43,496 bases of DNA, taken from Hungatella sp. (GTDB lineage Bacteria > Bacillota > Clostridia > Lachnospirales > Lachnospiraceae). Shown piece by piece: positions 1-7,706 of this stretch; the first letter of the stretch is position 1, and each line of letters begins with the position of its first letter. The stretch spans positions 1 to 43,496 of the forward strand of contig JAAWBS010000065.1 in the NCBI GenBank assembly GCA_022792815.1, in the 5' to 3' direction. Position numbers and translations under genes: made by a program. The notes under the pieces were generated by a model. It made no database searches and had not been told where the DNA came from. It was given only the letters and a program-made list of their open reading frames with translations.

Positions 1-1619
1 CCGAGGAACGCGTAGTCTTCTATAGAAGTTAAGCTCTGCTCGGGAAGAGTTACCTCTGTAAGGTTTTTACACCCGTTGAACTCATATCCTCCTACAAGGG
101 TTACGCCCTCTCCTATGACCACTTTTTTCACTTTGTCACGGCCGGAACCTTTCCAAACAGGTGTTGCTTCACCTTTCTTCGGCTTCAGCTCTCCTGTTCC
201 GGTAAAGGTCAGGGTTCCGTCTTCGGTCAACTTCCACCGCAGATTCTCGCCGTACTGACCGCTGGGGGATATATCCACGCCTGACAGACTGGTACAGCCT
301 TTAAAAACATCCATTCCCAGGCTGGTCTCTTCCGACACGTTTATGGATTTCAGAGAAGTACAGTCCTGGAAGGCGTAGTCCGCAATGCTGAGCGGACCGT
401 CCGGCAGAGTCACGGAAGTGAGCGCCGTACATCCACGAAAGGCGCTCTGCCCGATCTTCTTCATAGTAGAGGGTATACTCACTTCTGTGAGATTCGTACA
501 TGAGTGAAAGGCATTGTTTGCTATGCTTGTCACGCCTTCCTCCAATATGACCTTTTTAATATTCTCGTCTGAAGAAGTGGGTGTAGACTTCCACGGAATT
601 GCTCCGGACATGTCTCCTGAGCCCCGGACAGTGAGAGTCCCTTCTCTGTTCAGCTCCCACCAAAGCTTCTCACCGCACGCGCCCTTCTCATTGGGCACAT
701 TGACGAGACTGTCACAGCCCTCAAAAGCCATGGTTCCGATCGTGGTCACTGTGTCCGGCACAGAGATATCGGTCAGGCTCTCACAGAACTGAAACGCCCA
801 CTTCTCTATGGTGGTCACACTGGCCGGTATGCTCACCTTCACCAAATTTGACATAAAACTAAAAGATGACTGACCAATCGTGGTAATTCCGTCGTTGATC
901 ACTACTTCCCTGACCCTGTCTATGGAAATTCCGTCCCAACTGCTTGAGGTCTTTCCTGTGCCGCCCACTGTCAGGATTCCTGCCTGGGTCATAGTCCAGT
1001 GTTCATCACCGCTCAAACCCTTACCCTTAGCCACCAGCGTCTCCGCAGGAAGATTGTCGCAGTTTCCAAAAGCCCTTCCATGAATGTAGCCTATGTCATC
1101 ACGTACATTAATGTCGGATAAATTTTCACAGGAAACAAACGCCTCCCTGCCGATGCTGTCTACACTGTCTGACAGCTCCACGCCGGTCAGAAAGGTAAAC
1201 TCGGCAAATGCGTACTTCCCTATATGAGTGATTCCGTCTCCGATGACGATCCGGTCCGCTATGTCGCTGAATTCCTGCCATGGATAATCATTCCTATCCC
1301 CTTTATCCGGCATAGCCCCCTTGCCTTCGATGGTCAGCACATCTGCGTCCAGCGACCACGTAAATCCTTCCCACGTGCCGCTTGTCTCCCCTGCCCGGTT
1401 TTCCGCCCCGTTCAGAATCGATTCCGCAGTTTCGTCCACGGAAGTTACCGGGTCCCGGTCCGCGTTAGACTGGGTCGAGTCGGTCTCCTTTTCCTCCTCT
1501 TGCGTTTTCTCTGCCGACTGCGGTGTTCCCACATTAGTTGCTGCCATAGATGTAATATTCGTCGTCGCCATAGTGACGGCCAGCAATATTGCAGCTTTGG
1601 CTCTTAAGCTTCTTCTCAC
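1..1619 (-). CDS. BspA-like leucine-rich-repeat surface protein (5' part, runs off the window)
   Basis: Partial gene: the open frame reads off the left edge, so about 539 N-terminal residues are seen. The first ATG upstream is closed by a stop, so the start is a GTG at 1619 behind a GGGG-rich RBS. Residues 1 to about 27 look like a signal peptide (RRSLRAK, then a short hydrophobic stretch ending SMAA), followed by an acidic T/E/D-rich linker. The rest repeats one module at least four times: a tryptophan-start strand with a consensus like 'GTLTVxGxGxM', then a helix/strand unit 'GVTxIGxxAFxxCxxLxxVxIP'. This is the LRR_5 (BspA/TpLRR) family, known for adhesion to host or other bacteria. The anchor or C-terminal domain lies outside the window, so attachment is unknown. 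It is monocistronic as far as seen, with its own consensus promoter. Confidence 0.88.
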   Translation of the reverse strand, partial: MRRSLRAKAAILLAVTMATTNITSMAATNVGTPQSAEKTQEEEKETDSTQSNADRDPVTSVDETAESILNGAENRAGETSGTWEGFTWSLDADVLTIEGKGAMPDKGDRNDYPWQEFSDIADRIVIGDGITHIGKYAFAEFTFLTGVELSDSVDSIGREAFVSCENLSDINVRDDIGYIHGRAFGNCDNLPAETLVAKGKGLSGDEHWTMTQAGILTVGGTGKTSSSWDGISIDRVREVVINDGITTIGQSSFSFMSNLVKVSIPASVTTIEKWAFQFCESLTDISVPDTVTTIGTMAFEGCDSLVNVPNEKGACGEKLWWELNREGTLTVRGSGDMSGAIPWKSTPTSSDENIKKVILEEGVTSIANNAFHSCTNLTEVSIPSTMKKIGQSAFRGCTALTSVTLPDGPLSIADYAFQDCTSLKSINVSEETSLGMDVFKGCTSLSGVDISPSGQYGENLRWKLTEDGTLTFTGTGELKPKKGEATPVWKGSGRDKVKKVVIGEGVTLVGGYEFNGCKNLTEVTLPEQSLTSIEDYAFL

Positions 1620-1646
1620 AGCCCTACCCCTTTCATCGTTGATAAT

Positions 1647-1662
1647 TTGGAAAAATTTCCAA
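1647..1662 (-). promoter_or_regulatory. Short inverted repeat in the BspA-like leader
   Basis: TTGGAAA and TTTCCAA arms (7 bp, 2-bp centre) lie just after the predicted transcription start. It could be an operator or a small 5' hairpin; no regulator is adjacent. Confidence 0.4.
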
Positions 1663-1670
1663 TCTATTTA

Positions 1671-1699
1671 ATTATAATCGGTTTAAAAATTTCTGTCAA
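1671..1699 (-). promoter_or_regulatory. Consensus sigma-A promoter for the BspA-like gene
   Basis: On the minus strand TTGACA (1699-1694), a 17-bp spacer and TATAAT (1676-1671) match the vegetative consensus exactly. The GTG start lies about 50 bases downstream. Confidence 0.85.
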
Positions 1700-1804
1700 C
1701 TGCAAGAAACGGCCAGACGGAAACCTTTACAGACCGAATTGTCAAAAAATTCTACATAATTTCATAATATTGAGCTTTATCTTTATACATAATAGACAAA
1801 TCTA

Positions 1805-1947
1805 TTATTTATTGTAGTTGACGCTCTTCCCCAAGTCCGGCTTCAGGGACGCTCTGCCTGCCAGGCCGCCGTCGATATCCGGCTGGGCGAACAGCTCCGG
1901 CGCGCCGGCACCGGATACAGAACTCCTCCTCAAATAATCGGAATTTC
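1805..1947 (-). pseudogene. tpiA: Decayed 3' fragment of triosephosphate isomerase
   Basis: The minus strand encodes a tail reading [14 protein letters not shown], then [16 protein letters not shown] and a TAA stop at 1805-1807. This is the C-terminal signature of triosephosphate isomerase (family form: YGGSV, then [19 protein letters not shown]). Upstream of about 1925 the match continues only in another frame as I-P-I-I-stop-G-G, where the expected tyrosine codon is TGA and one base is missing before SV. Nothing resembling the other ~200 residues is present. No start codon or RBS fits. It is a remnant, probably of a duplicated or displaced copy, lying just past the azlD terminator. An AT-rich 8-bp hairpin (1789-1808) follows the stop. 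Confidence 0.75.
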
Positions 1948-1956
1948 CTATAAAGT

Positions 1957-1994
1957 AAAAAAGACCAGACAGGAAGTCCAAAACCTGTCTGGTC
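1957..1994 (-). terminator. Intrinsic terminator of azlC-azlD
   Basis: A perfect 11-bp stem (GACCAGACAGG / CCTGTCTGGTC, loop 10 nt) is followed on the minus strand by six U. It starts inside the azlD stop codon. Confidence 0.9.
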
Positions 1995-2331
1995 AAAATA
2001 CCGTCTGCACCAGCACCATATACAGCAGAGTCCCCGCCCCGATGCTCAGGAGAGTATTCCCCCTCCACCAGTGGAGCACCACGATGGCAGCCACTGCCGC
2101 AGCCTCCGGCAGCCCGTGGGTTCCCCCCGCCAGACTCACATCCTTGAGGCAGTACACCACCAGGAGCCCGATGGTGGCAAAGGGAAGGGTCTTTCCCAGA
2201 TACTCCACATACTTAGGCGCCTCCCTGTCCGGCGAAAACAGCAGAAACGGCAGAAACCTGGTGAGCAGGGTGGCCGCCGCCATGGCCAAAATCAGACAGA
2301 TCCCTCTCATGCCTTCCGTCTTATCCAACAT
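1993..2331 (-). CDS. azlD: AzlD family branched-chain amino acid exporter subunit
   Basis: Small integral membrane protein of 112 residues, the usual AzlD length. It starts [10 protein letters not shown] and has three to four hydrophobic segments including [15 protein letters not shown] and a C-terminal [11 protein letters not shown] segment. AzlD pairs with AzlC; the pair exports branched-chain amino acids or analogues (known from Bacillus azaleucine resistance). The start at 2331 gives an 11-bp overlap with the azlC stop, consistent with translational coupling; a longer upstream start would run further into azlC. The gene ends in a strong terminator. Confidence 0.88.
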   Translation of the reverse strand: MLDKTEGMRGICLILAMAAATLLTRFLPFLLFSPDREAPKYVEYLGKTLPFATIGLLVVYCLKDVSLAGGTHGLPEAAAVAAIVVLHWWRGNTLLSIGAGTLLYMVLVQTVF

Positions 2332-3031
2332 TCTCCCTCCCCTTCTTCCCCCGGATATAGGGGACACTCAAAACGATCAGTATCATCACCATGGCAGGAA
2401 TGATGAAGGAGCCGGATCCAAAGATCAGGACACATCCCACGGAGCAGACCACGCCGATGAGAGCCGGGACATGGTCTCTCCGGCTCTTCCACTGTTCCGT
2501 AAAAATCACCACAAAGAGAGCAGTCAGCGCAAAATCCAGCCCCTTTGTGTCAAAGGTAATCAGGCTGCCCAGAAGAACTCCCGCCAGACTCCCGGCCACC
2601 CAGTAGACCTGATTCAAAAGAGAGATCCACAGGTACACCCACTCCCTGCTGAGCCTTGGAGGCACCGTCTCGCTGCATACCACGGAAAAAGTCTCGTCTG
2701 TCAGGGCAAAGATCAGGTAGGCCCTGAACCGATTGACACGGCGATACTTTCCCAACATGGAAATCCCGTAAAACAGATGGCGGGCATTGATCATCAGTCC
2801 CATCAGAAATCCGTAGACCGGATGGGCCCCGCCGGCCAAAAGAGTCACCCCAACGTACTGCAGACTCCCCGCATATACAAAAGTGCTCATGGCCAGGACC
2901 CACAAGAATCCGAACCCATTGGCCTTCATCAGGATCCCGTATGCCATTCCCAAAAAAAGATACCCCACCATCACCGGCAGAGTCTTTGGAAATGCATACC
3001 GAAGCGCCGCGATCTTTCTGCTTTTCCTCAT
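2321..3031 (-). CDS. azlC: AzlC family branched-chain amino acid exporter subunit
   Basis: The 236-residue membrane protein carries the AzlC signature: an early LPVMVGYLFLGMAYGILM helix, a STFVYAGSLQYVGV motif, and the conserved MINARHLFYG segment followed by a long DETF region. The family forms the large subunit of a two-component exporter with AzlD. Start ATG at 3031 has a GAGGAA RBS. It shares a promoter region with the divergent radical SAM gene and overlaps azlD, so the two form one operon with promoter at 3087-3115 and terminator at 1957-1994. Substrate is inferred from the family only. Confidence 0.9.
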   Translation of the reverse strand: MRKSRKIAALRYAFPKTLPVMVGYLFLGMAYGILMKANGFGFLWVLAMSTFVYAGSLQYVGVTLLAGGAHPVYGFLMGLMINARHLFYGISMLGKYRRVNRFRAYLIFALTDETFSVVCSETVPPRLSREWVYLWISLLNQVYWVAGSLAGVLLGSLITFDTKGLDFALTALFVVIFTEQWKSRRDHVPALIGVVCSVGCVLIFGSGSFIIPAMVMILIVLSVPYIRGKKGRENVG

Positions 3032-3086
3032 ACACGTTCCTCTTGCATTTTTCGTTCTTTCCGTTTACCATGGAAGTCAGTAATTT

Positions 3087-3115
3087 ATTGTAGCTTTTTT
3101 ACTTATGGTTGTCAA
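3087..3115 (-). promoter_or_regulatory. Sigma-A promoter of azlCD
   Basis: TTGACA (3115-3110), 17-bp spacer, TACAAT (3092-3087) on the minus strand, about 55 bases before azlC. Confidence 0.75.
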
Positions 3116-3133
3116 CGAGAGAAAGAGGAAATT

Positions 3134-4039
3134 ATGAATCCATGGTCCTACACCGACTGTCAGCTGTGTCCCCGCATGTGCCGCGCGGACCGCACCAAGG
3201 CCCCGGGGGGTTGCGGCAGCGGCCCCACGGCCAAAATCGCCAGAGCCGCCCTTCACCACTGGGAGGAGCCTTCCATCAGCGGAACCCGGGGAAGCGGGAC
3301 CGTATTTTTCACCGGCTGCACCCTCCGGTGCTGCTTCTGTCAGAACCATCCCATCAGCCATCAGGGCATCGGCAAGGAGGTGAGTGAGGAGGAGCTGTGC
3401 CGGTTCTTCCTCCGCCTCCAGGATCAGGGAGCCCACAATATCAATCTGGTCACTGCCACCCAGTATCTGCCATCCGTCACCGCCGCTCTGAGGCTGGCCG
3501 GTCCAGCCCTGACCATCCCTGTGGTGTACAACTGCGGCGGCTATGAAAATCCTGAGATCATCCGGGCCTTAAAGCCCTACGTGGACATCTGGCTTCCTGA
3601 CCTAAAATACTTTGACAGCGGCCTGTCCTCCCGCTATTCCGGGGCCGGAGACTATTTTGAGAAGGCCTCGGCGGCCGTCAGCCAGATGATCGCCCAGACC
3701 GGCCCTCCGGTGCTGGACGAAGACGGGATCATGCACTCAGGCGTCATCCTCCGCCATATGGTTCTGCCCGGGGCCCGCAAGGACTCTGTCAGACTTCTCC
3801 ACTGGATGAGGGATCAGCTGCCAACGGGAGGCTTCCTGATCAGCCTGCTGAGCCAGTACACCCCTTTCTTTCAGGTGAAAGAGACCAATGATTACCCGGA
3901 GCTTAACCGCCGGCTCACCACCTACGAATACAGACAGGTTGTGGATATGGCCCTGGAACTCGGGCTGTCTATGGGGTATATGCAGGAAAAAAGCAGCGCA
4001 AAAGAGGAGTATACCCCCACATTTGATTTGGAAGGATAA
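3134..4039 (+). CDS. Radical SAM protein, PflA-like
   Basis: A 301-residue protein with the radical SAM cluster motif CxxxCxxC at C62, C66 and C69 inside FFTGCTLRCCFCQN, which binds a [4Fe-4S] cluster and S-adenosylmethionine. An N-terminal set C9, C12, C16 and C27 suggests an extra metal site, typical of this group related to pyruvate formate-lyase activating enzyme (often annotated 'radical SAM protein' or YgkA-like). The true start is ATG 3134 behind AGAGGAA; a much longer frame open to 2042 only reads the antisense of azlCD. No glycyl radical enzyme is adjacent, so the substrate is unknown. It is too short, and lacks the extra cysteine domains, for a sulfatase-maturating enzyme. Confidence 0.85.
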   Translation: MNPWSYTDCQLCPRMCRADRTKAPGGCGSGPTAKIARAALHHWEEPSISGTRGSGTVFFTGCTLRCCFCQNHPISHQGIGKEVSEEELCRFFLRLQDQGAHNINLVTATQYLPSVTAALRLAGPALTIPVVYNCGGYENPEIIRALKPYVDIWLPDLKYFDSGLSSRYSGAGDYFEKASAAVSQMIAQTGPPVLDEDGIMHSGVILRHMVLPGARKDSVRLLHWMRDQLPTGGFLISLLSQYTPFFQVKETNDYPELNRRLTTYEYRQVVDMALELGLSMGYMQEKSSAKEEYTPTFDLEG

Positions 4040-4559
4040 CAAATTAGAAGTGGGTACCGATTATTCTCTCTCGATACCCACTTCTACGCTATCTCATCCA
4101 ATGGACTATACCTCTCTCTCCTGAATGATTCTCAAAGATTTCTCTGCCTCTTTCGGCCTTTCTCTGAGTTCTTCTATATGAAATTGTATCCTTCCCTATG
4201 ATCCGCTCCCCTGTTATGTACGTCTTTCTTTCTCTCTCTTCCAGTGTGTTATCTTCTGAAAATTCTCATCGCACCAGCAATACTTTCTCGTCATATTACC
4301 AAACGACCATCTTCTTTTGTTAACGTTCTCTCAATCTGGAATTACGTTTTGTTCTTACGGGGCTGCTTCCCATAGTTCCGGGGGGTCCTGGTCTCATCTA
4401 TCTCTTTTTCTCTTTTCTTTCGATCAGATTGACATCCGTCTCTTTGTTCTGATAGATGAAACAATGCTTATGTGCCCTTTGGTCCGTACCTCCTTCTTTT
4501 AGATTATCAGTTCTTCCAACTCTTTTTGTTGTTCTCTGACTTGTTTGTTTCTTTTTGAT
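4040..4559 (-). ncRNA. Unassigned transcript of about 520 nt, possible structured RNA or leader with tiny peptides
   Basis: No protein-sized gene fits these bases. The minus strand is strikingly purine-rich and is bounded by a perfect promoter (4566-4594) and a 16-bp hairpin (4045-4086). A 12-bp helix with one G-U pair joins 4451-4462 to 4391-4402, and an alternative ATCAGA/TCTGAT pairing competes with its end. A strong AAGGAGG at about 4490-4497 has no ATG, GTG or TTG at normal distance. Short frames exist, such as a 26-codon ATG frame at 4294-4214 with a CxC motif (MTRKYCWCDENF) but no clear RBS. It lacks the signatures I know for tmRNA, RNase P RNA, SRP or 6S RNA. Function unknown. Confidence 0.4.
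4045..4086 (-). terminator. Long hairpin between convergent units, probable terminator of the 4.0-4.6 kb transcript
   Basis: Sixteen-base arms (TAGAAGTGGGTATCGA and its near-perfect complement, one G-U pair) surround a 10-nt loop. On the minus strand the right arm is followed by ATTTGTT, a weak U-rich tail; on the plus strand no U-run follows, but the hairpin also lies just after the radical SAM stop and may serve both directions. Confidence 0.6.
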
Positions 4560-4565
4560 GTCTTA

Positions 4566-4594
4566 ATTATAGTCTCTCTCCAGCTATTTGTCAA
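4566..4594 (-). promoter_or_regulatory. Perfect sigma-A promoter with A/T-rich upstream tract
   Basis: TTGACA (4594-4589), 17-bp spacer, TATAAT (4571-4566) on the minus strand. A-tracts directly upstream (about 4597-4620) resemble an UP element. This is among the strongest-looking promoters in the window, yet no ordinary gene follows. Confidence 0.85.
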
Positions 4595-4599
4595 CACTT

Positions 4600-4756
4600 T
4601 TTTTGATATTTTTTTAAATATTTTTATTCCGTTGCTTAATTGTTTTAATTGTTTGCATTTATTTCATTTTTAATGAATTTATTCCCTATTTTTCTCGGTG
4701 TTCCTCAATTATATTCAGATTATTCTGAACAACTATGTAAATAGCCTATATTTTCA
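4600..4756. other. AT-rich spacer, no gene seen
   Basis: Very AT-rich stretch with A/T runs upstream of the 4566-4594 promoter. No coding frame or RNA gene recognised. Confidence 0.6.
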
Positions 4757-4784
4757 GGGGGGATCAGTCTGCTCTGATCCTCCC
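4757..4784 (-). other. Stem-loop overlapping the end of the deleted lacI gene
   Basis: Eleven-base arms with one mismatch (GGGAGGATCAG / CTGATCCCCCC) around a 6-nt loop. The lacI stop codon lies in the hairpin. No U-run follows on either strand, so terminator function is doubtful. Confidence 0.4.
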
Positions 4785-5315
4785 TATTATGATCCTCCCG
4801 GCTTCCGCTCCCATCTCATATGGATTCTTCCCTGCCACCGCCTGTGCCGCCATGCCGTCCATCCTCCGGCCGATGACGATCACCGGTGTGCCGGTCCCGG
4901 CAAACTGATTGATGGTATCCGGACAAGTGTCAGACGGCGCGATCACCAGCCCATCGATTCTGCGCTCCTCAAAGATGGCGATCAGCCTGTGCTCCTTCTC
5001 CAGAGAGCCGTCATTGCTGGCAAACATGATCTGATACTCCTCCTCCCAGAGGATATCCTCCATGCCCTTGGCCACATTCATAAAGAAACCGTTGGAGATG
5101 TCGGTCACGATCAGCCCCACGATACCGGTACAGTTTTTCTTCAGGCTCCTTGCCACCAGGTTGGGTTTATATCCCAACACCCGGATGGCCTCCTTGATCT
5201 TCTCCTCCGAATCCACACTGATCGGATAATTCCTGTTAATATATCTGGATATGGTAGTGATGGACAAACCGGTGTATTCTGCCACATCCTTTATAGTACT
5301 CTTTTTCATTTCCAC
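4764..5315 (-). pseudogene. LacI-family regulator with an internal deletion
   Basis: The frame gives 183 residues, against about 330-340 for LacI repressors. Residues 3-60 are a normal LacI helix-turn-helix and hinge (STIKDVAEYTGLSITTISRY, then LGYKPNLVARSL), followed by the first half of the sugar-sensing domain up to VIVIGRRMDGM at about residue 150. The next residues, NPYEMGAEAGRIIIGRI, resemble a segment found near residue 280-300 in the family. So about 130-140 residues appear deleted in frame, and the last ~30 are also missing. The DNA-binding head could still be made, but ligand binding should be lost. Start is GTG 5315 after AGGA (or ATG 5309). It follows the tct operon terminator and has no clear promoter. 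Confidence 0.65.
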
Positions 5316-5331
5316 TTCAATTCCTATAGAT

Positions 5332-5388
5332 AAAAACAGGTATCCCTGCCCTCATCGTCTGTCAACGATAGCCGGGCATGAATACCTG
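5332..5388 (-). terminator. Intrinsic terminator of the tct operon
   Basis: A long imperfect hairpin (outer arms CAGGTAT/ATACCTG, inner GCCC/GGGC and ATCGT/ACGAT pairs) is followed on the minus strand by five U. It lies 40 bases past the metallo-hydrolase stop. Confidence 0.8.
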
Positions 5389-5429
5389 CCGTTTTTGTCT
5401 GTCCGACTCTTTTAGAAGACCCTTTTGTC

Positions 5430-6176
5430 TCAGGCTCCTTCCTGCACTCGGTTCTCCTTCAAGATCTCCGGGATATCGCTTTCCTCAAATACTCCTCTGG
5501 CCTCGCAAAGAATCTCTCTCTTTGCCTCTTTCCCCACAGGGAGATGGCAGAGATACAGCTTCCTCACTTTCAGCTCTCTGGCCAGTGTCCCTGCGTCCGC
5601 TCCGCTGGAATGGCCCTTTTCTATGAGAATTTCTTCCTCCCTAAAGACTCCTGACGCTTCATGGATCAGTACCCCGGCCCCTCTCATGACATCCGGAATC
5701 TCTGTTATCGGTCTGGTGTCGGAAGTGTACACCAGCTTCTCTCCCTTTTCCTCCGCCGCCAATCCCACCGAGTGACCCGTATGGTCTGTCGGAAACAGGG
5801 TAAAGGACATCGTTCCAACCCGGAATTTCGGCTCTGTAAGAAACCTGATATCAAACATACGGCTCTTTGCCCGGATTCCAAACAGGTCGATGAGGCCCTC
5901 TGCAAGCTCCTTCATCCCCGAAGGAAGATGAATGACAAGAGGCCTCTCCCTCCCTCCGATCCACAGCTGGTGGCACAGGGAGGGAAGCCCATAGACATGA
6001 TCGATATGCTCATGGGTCAGGATCACCCCGTCGATGTCCGCGGCAGCAGCCACCCACAGATTGACGGATAAATCCACCGCCACGCTGCCTTCCTCCCCAG
6101 CGATCACAAGGGATGTGTTGCCGGCTTCCGGCTCCTGCAGGGATCCGTTGATTCCGAGAAAGGTAAATTTAAGCAT
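5430..6176 (-). CDS. MBL-fold metallo-hydrolase, RNase Z-like
   Basis: A 248-residue metallo-beta-lactamase-fold protein with the zinc motif THEHIDH at residues 54-60, a later DHTGHS histidine, the bridging aspartate in YTSDTRP, and a C-terminal histidine in LYLCHLP. Size and layout resemble the RNase Z/ElaC-like branch, which hydrolyses phosphodiesters; single-domain relatives have many substrates. It starts with an 8-bp overlap on the tctA stop, so it is translated as the last gene of the tct operon, which argues for a metabolic role tied to the imported compound rather than tRNA processing. The real substrate cannot be told from sequence. Confidence 0.82.
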   Translation of the reverse strand: MLKFTFLGINGSLQEPEAGNTSLVIAGEEGSVAVDLSVNLWVAAAADIDGVILTHEHIDHVYGLPSLCHQLWIGGRERPLVIHLPSGMKELAEGLIDLFGIRAKSRMFDIRFLTEPKFRVGTMSFTLFPTDHTGHSVGLAAEEKGEKLVYTSDTRPITEIPDVMRGAGVLIHEASGVFREEEILIEKGHSSGADAGTLARELKVRKLYLCHLPVGKEAKREILCEARGVFEESDIPEILKENRVQEGA

Positions 6177-7695
6177 GAAGATTCTCCTTCTTTCTGTTCT
6201 TGAGCACCACGGAACCTACGATAAATACCACCAGGGCGATGAAGAACCAGCAGATGGGGGATGTGTAGAATCTGGAAAATGTTCCGCCTCCCAGCTTCAC
6301 CCCTCTGCGAAACTGCTCCTCGAACATCTCACCCAGAATCAGCCCAAGCACTACAGGGGCAATGGGGTACTTGTTCTTCTTCATAAAATATCCCAAAATC
6401 CCCATGCCCAGAGCCGTCCCCAGGAAATAGACTCCCTTGGACACGGAAGATCCGGCCAGTGCGTAGGGCCCTAAGAAGGACAGAACCAGAACCACAGGCA
6501 TCAATACCTTCTGGGAGATGAGAAGGATCTTGGGATACCACCTCACCCCTGCCAGCTGAAACACCCCCATAAAGATGTTGGAGACCAGCAGGGTGATGAA
6601 GATGGAGTACACCAGAGGCATGTTCTGGGAGAACAGGGCAAACCCGGGGGTAATCCCGTTGATCATCAGGGCTCCGATCAGCACCGCCGTGGCGGAATCT
6701 CCCGGGATGCCAAGGCTTAGAGCCGGAATCAGAGCTCCTCCGGTGACTGCGTTGTTGGCCACCTCCGGGGCGAACACCCCCTCCAGACACCCGGTTCCCG
6801 GCTTGTCCAGCTTCCCCCTGCTGTGCTCGCAGATCCCTGCCGCCGCGTTGCGGCTCATGAACACGGCGATGGAAGCCCCGGTTCCGGGTATGGAGCCGAT
6901 GAGGGTTCCGATCCCCAAGGATGACAGGATGATCTTCCACATGGAGGCGATTTTCTTAAGAGGCGGAAACACCTTTCCTATGTCGGTGCAGACGTCCATA
7001 TTCTGGGGCTTCCGGAAATTGTCCAGCTCGAAGAACACCTGGCTGACGCCGTAGAGGCCTATGAGGGTGGAGGTCATGTCCAGACCGTTGGCAAAGGGAG
7101 TCTTGCCCAGCACCGAAGCAAAGGGGATCCGAAGCCGCCCCGACATGGGATCCGGCCCCAGAAAGGCAAAGACAAACCCCAAAGCTCCCATGAGCAGGCC
7201 CTTTAACAGATCATCTCCTGATACTGCGGCGATGATCACAAGGCCCACCAGAGCCAGGGTACATTTCTCGGCAGGCCCGAAGGCCAGAGTCATCCTGGCC
7301 ACCATAGGGCTGAAAAAGATCAGAAAGATCTCGGAGCCCAGCCCTCCGATCATGGAGGCGATCACCGCTCCCCCCAGAGCCTGGCCGGCCAGCCCCTTCT
7401 TGGTCATCAGCTGGCCGTCCTCCGCAGTGGCGATTGCGTTGGGATTGCCCGGGATCCCCAGAAGGATGGCCGGGATGGAAGCGCCGCAGACCGCACCGCA
7501 GTATACTGCCAGCAAAAGTCCGATGCCTGTGGCCGTGTCCAGCTGGTAGGAAATGGGGATGACTAAAGCGATGCCCATGGTCGCCGTAAGCCCCGGCAGG
7601 GCGCCTAAGACGATGCCCAGCGCGGCGCCGAATCCACACCACAGAAACGTGGACACATGGGCCACCAGCCCTACTCCCGCAATAAAATCATTCAT
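6169..7695 (-). CDS. tctA: Tripartite tricarboxylate transporter large membrane subunit TctA
   Basis: The 508-residue protein has about a dozen hydrophobic segments and the two TctA signatures: GALPGLTATMGIALVIP near residue 32 and GSIPGTGASIAVFMSRNAAA in the second half. TctA forms the transport channel of TTT systems, which take up citrate and other carboxylates using an ion gradient and a solute-binding protein (TctC) handed off outside the membrane. It starts 11 bases after tctB with an AGAGGAGG RBS and overlaps the metallo-hydrolase. The carboxylate carried is not deducible here. Confidence 0.93.
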   Translation of the reverse strand: MNDFIAGVGLVAHVSTFLWCGFGAALGIVLGALPGLTATMGIALVIPISYQLDTATGIGLLLAVYCGAVCGASIPAILLGIPGNPNAIATAEDGQLMTKKGLAGQALGGAVIASMIGGLGSEIFLIFFSPMVARMTLAFGPAEKCTLALVGLVIIAAVSGDDLLKGLLMGALGFVFAFLGPDPMSGRLRIPFASVLGKTPFANGLDMTSTLIGLYGVSQVFFELDNFRKPQNMDVCTDIGKVFPPLKKIASMWKIILSSLGIGTLIGSIPGTGASIAVFMSRNAAAGICEHSRGKLDKPGTGCLEGVFAPEVANNAVTGGALIPALSLGIPGDSATAVLIGALMINGITPGFALFSQNMPLVYSIFITLLVSNIFMGVFQLAGVRWYPKILLISQKVLMPVVLVLSFLGPYALAGSSVSKGVYFLGTALGMGILGYFMKKNKYPIAPVVLGLILGEMFEEQFRRGVKLGGGTFSRFYTSPICWFFIALVVFIVGSVVLKNRKKENLHA

Positions 7696-7706
7696 GGCTT
7701 CCTCCT

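Noticed and set aside
1948..2068. An 87-codon minus-strand frame (2068-1805) as a gene
   Set aside because: Its start lies inside azlD and a terminator cuts it; only the last ~40 codons resemble anything (a TpiA remnant).
2042..3133. A 665-residue plus-strand frame starting at 2042 as a large protein
   Set aside because: Only the part from ATG 3134 matches a family (radical SAM) and has an RBS; the upstream portion is antisense of azlCD.
3134..4039. The radical SAM gene as the maturase for the sulfatase at 29-30.5 kb
   Set aside because: At 301 residues it lacks the extra C-terminal cysteine clusters of anaerobic sulfatase-maturating enzymes and resembles PflA-like proteins.
4251..4268. A CodY-box-like sequence (AATTTTC-type palindrome with mismatches)
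   Set aside because: Lies well inside the putative transcript, not at a promoter; likely chance.
4698..5333. A 211-residue plus-strand frame over the lacI gene
   Set aside because: It is antisense to recognisable LacI sequence and has no RBS or family match.
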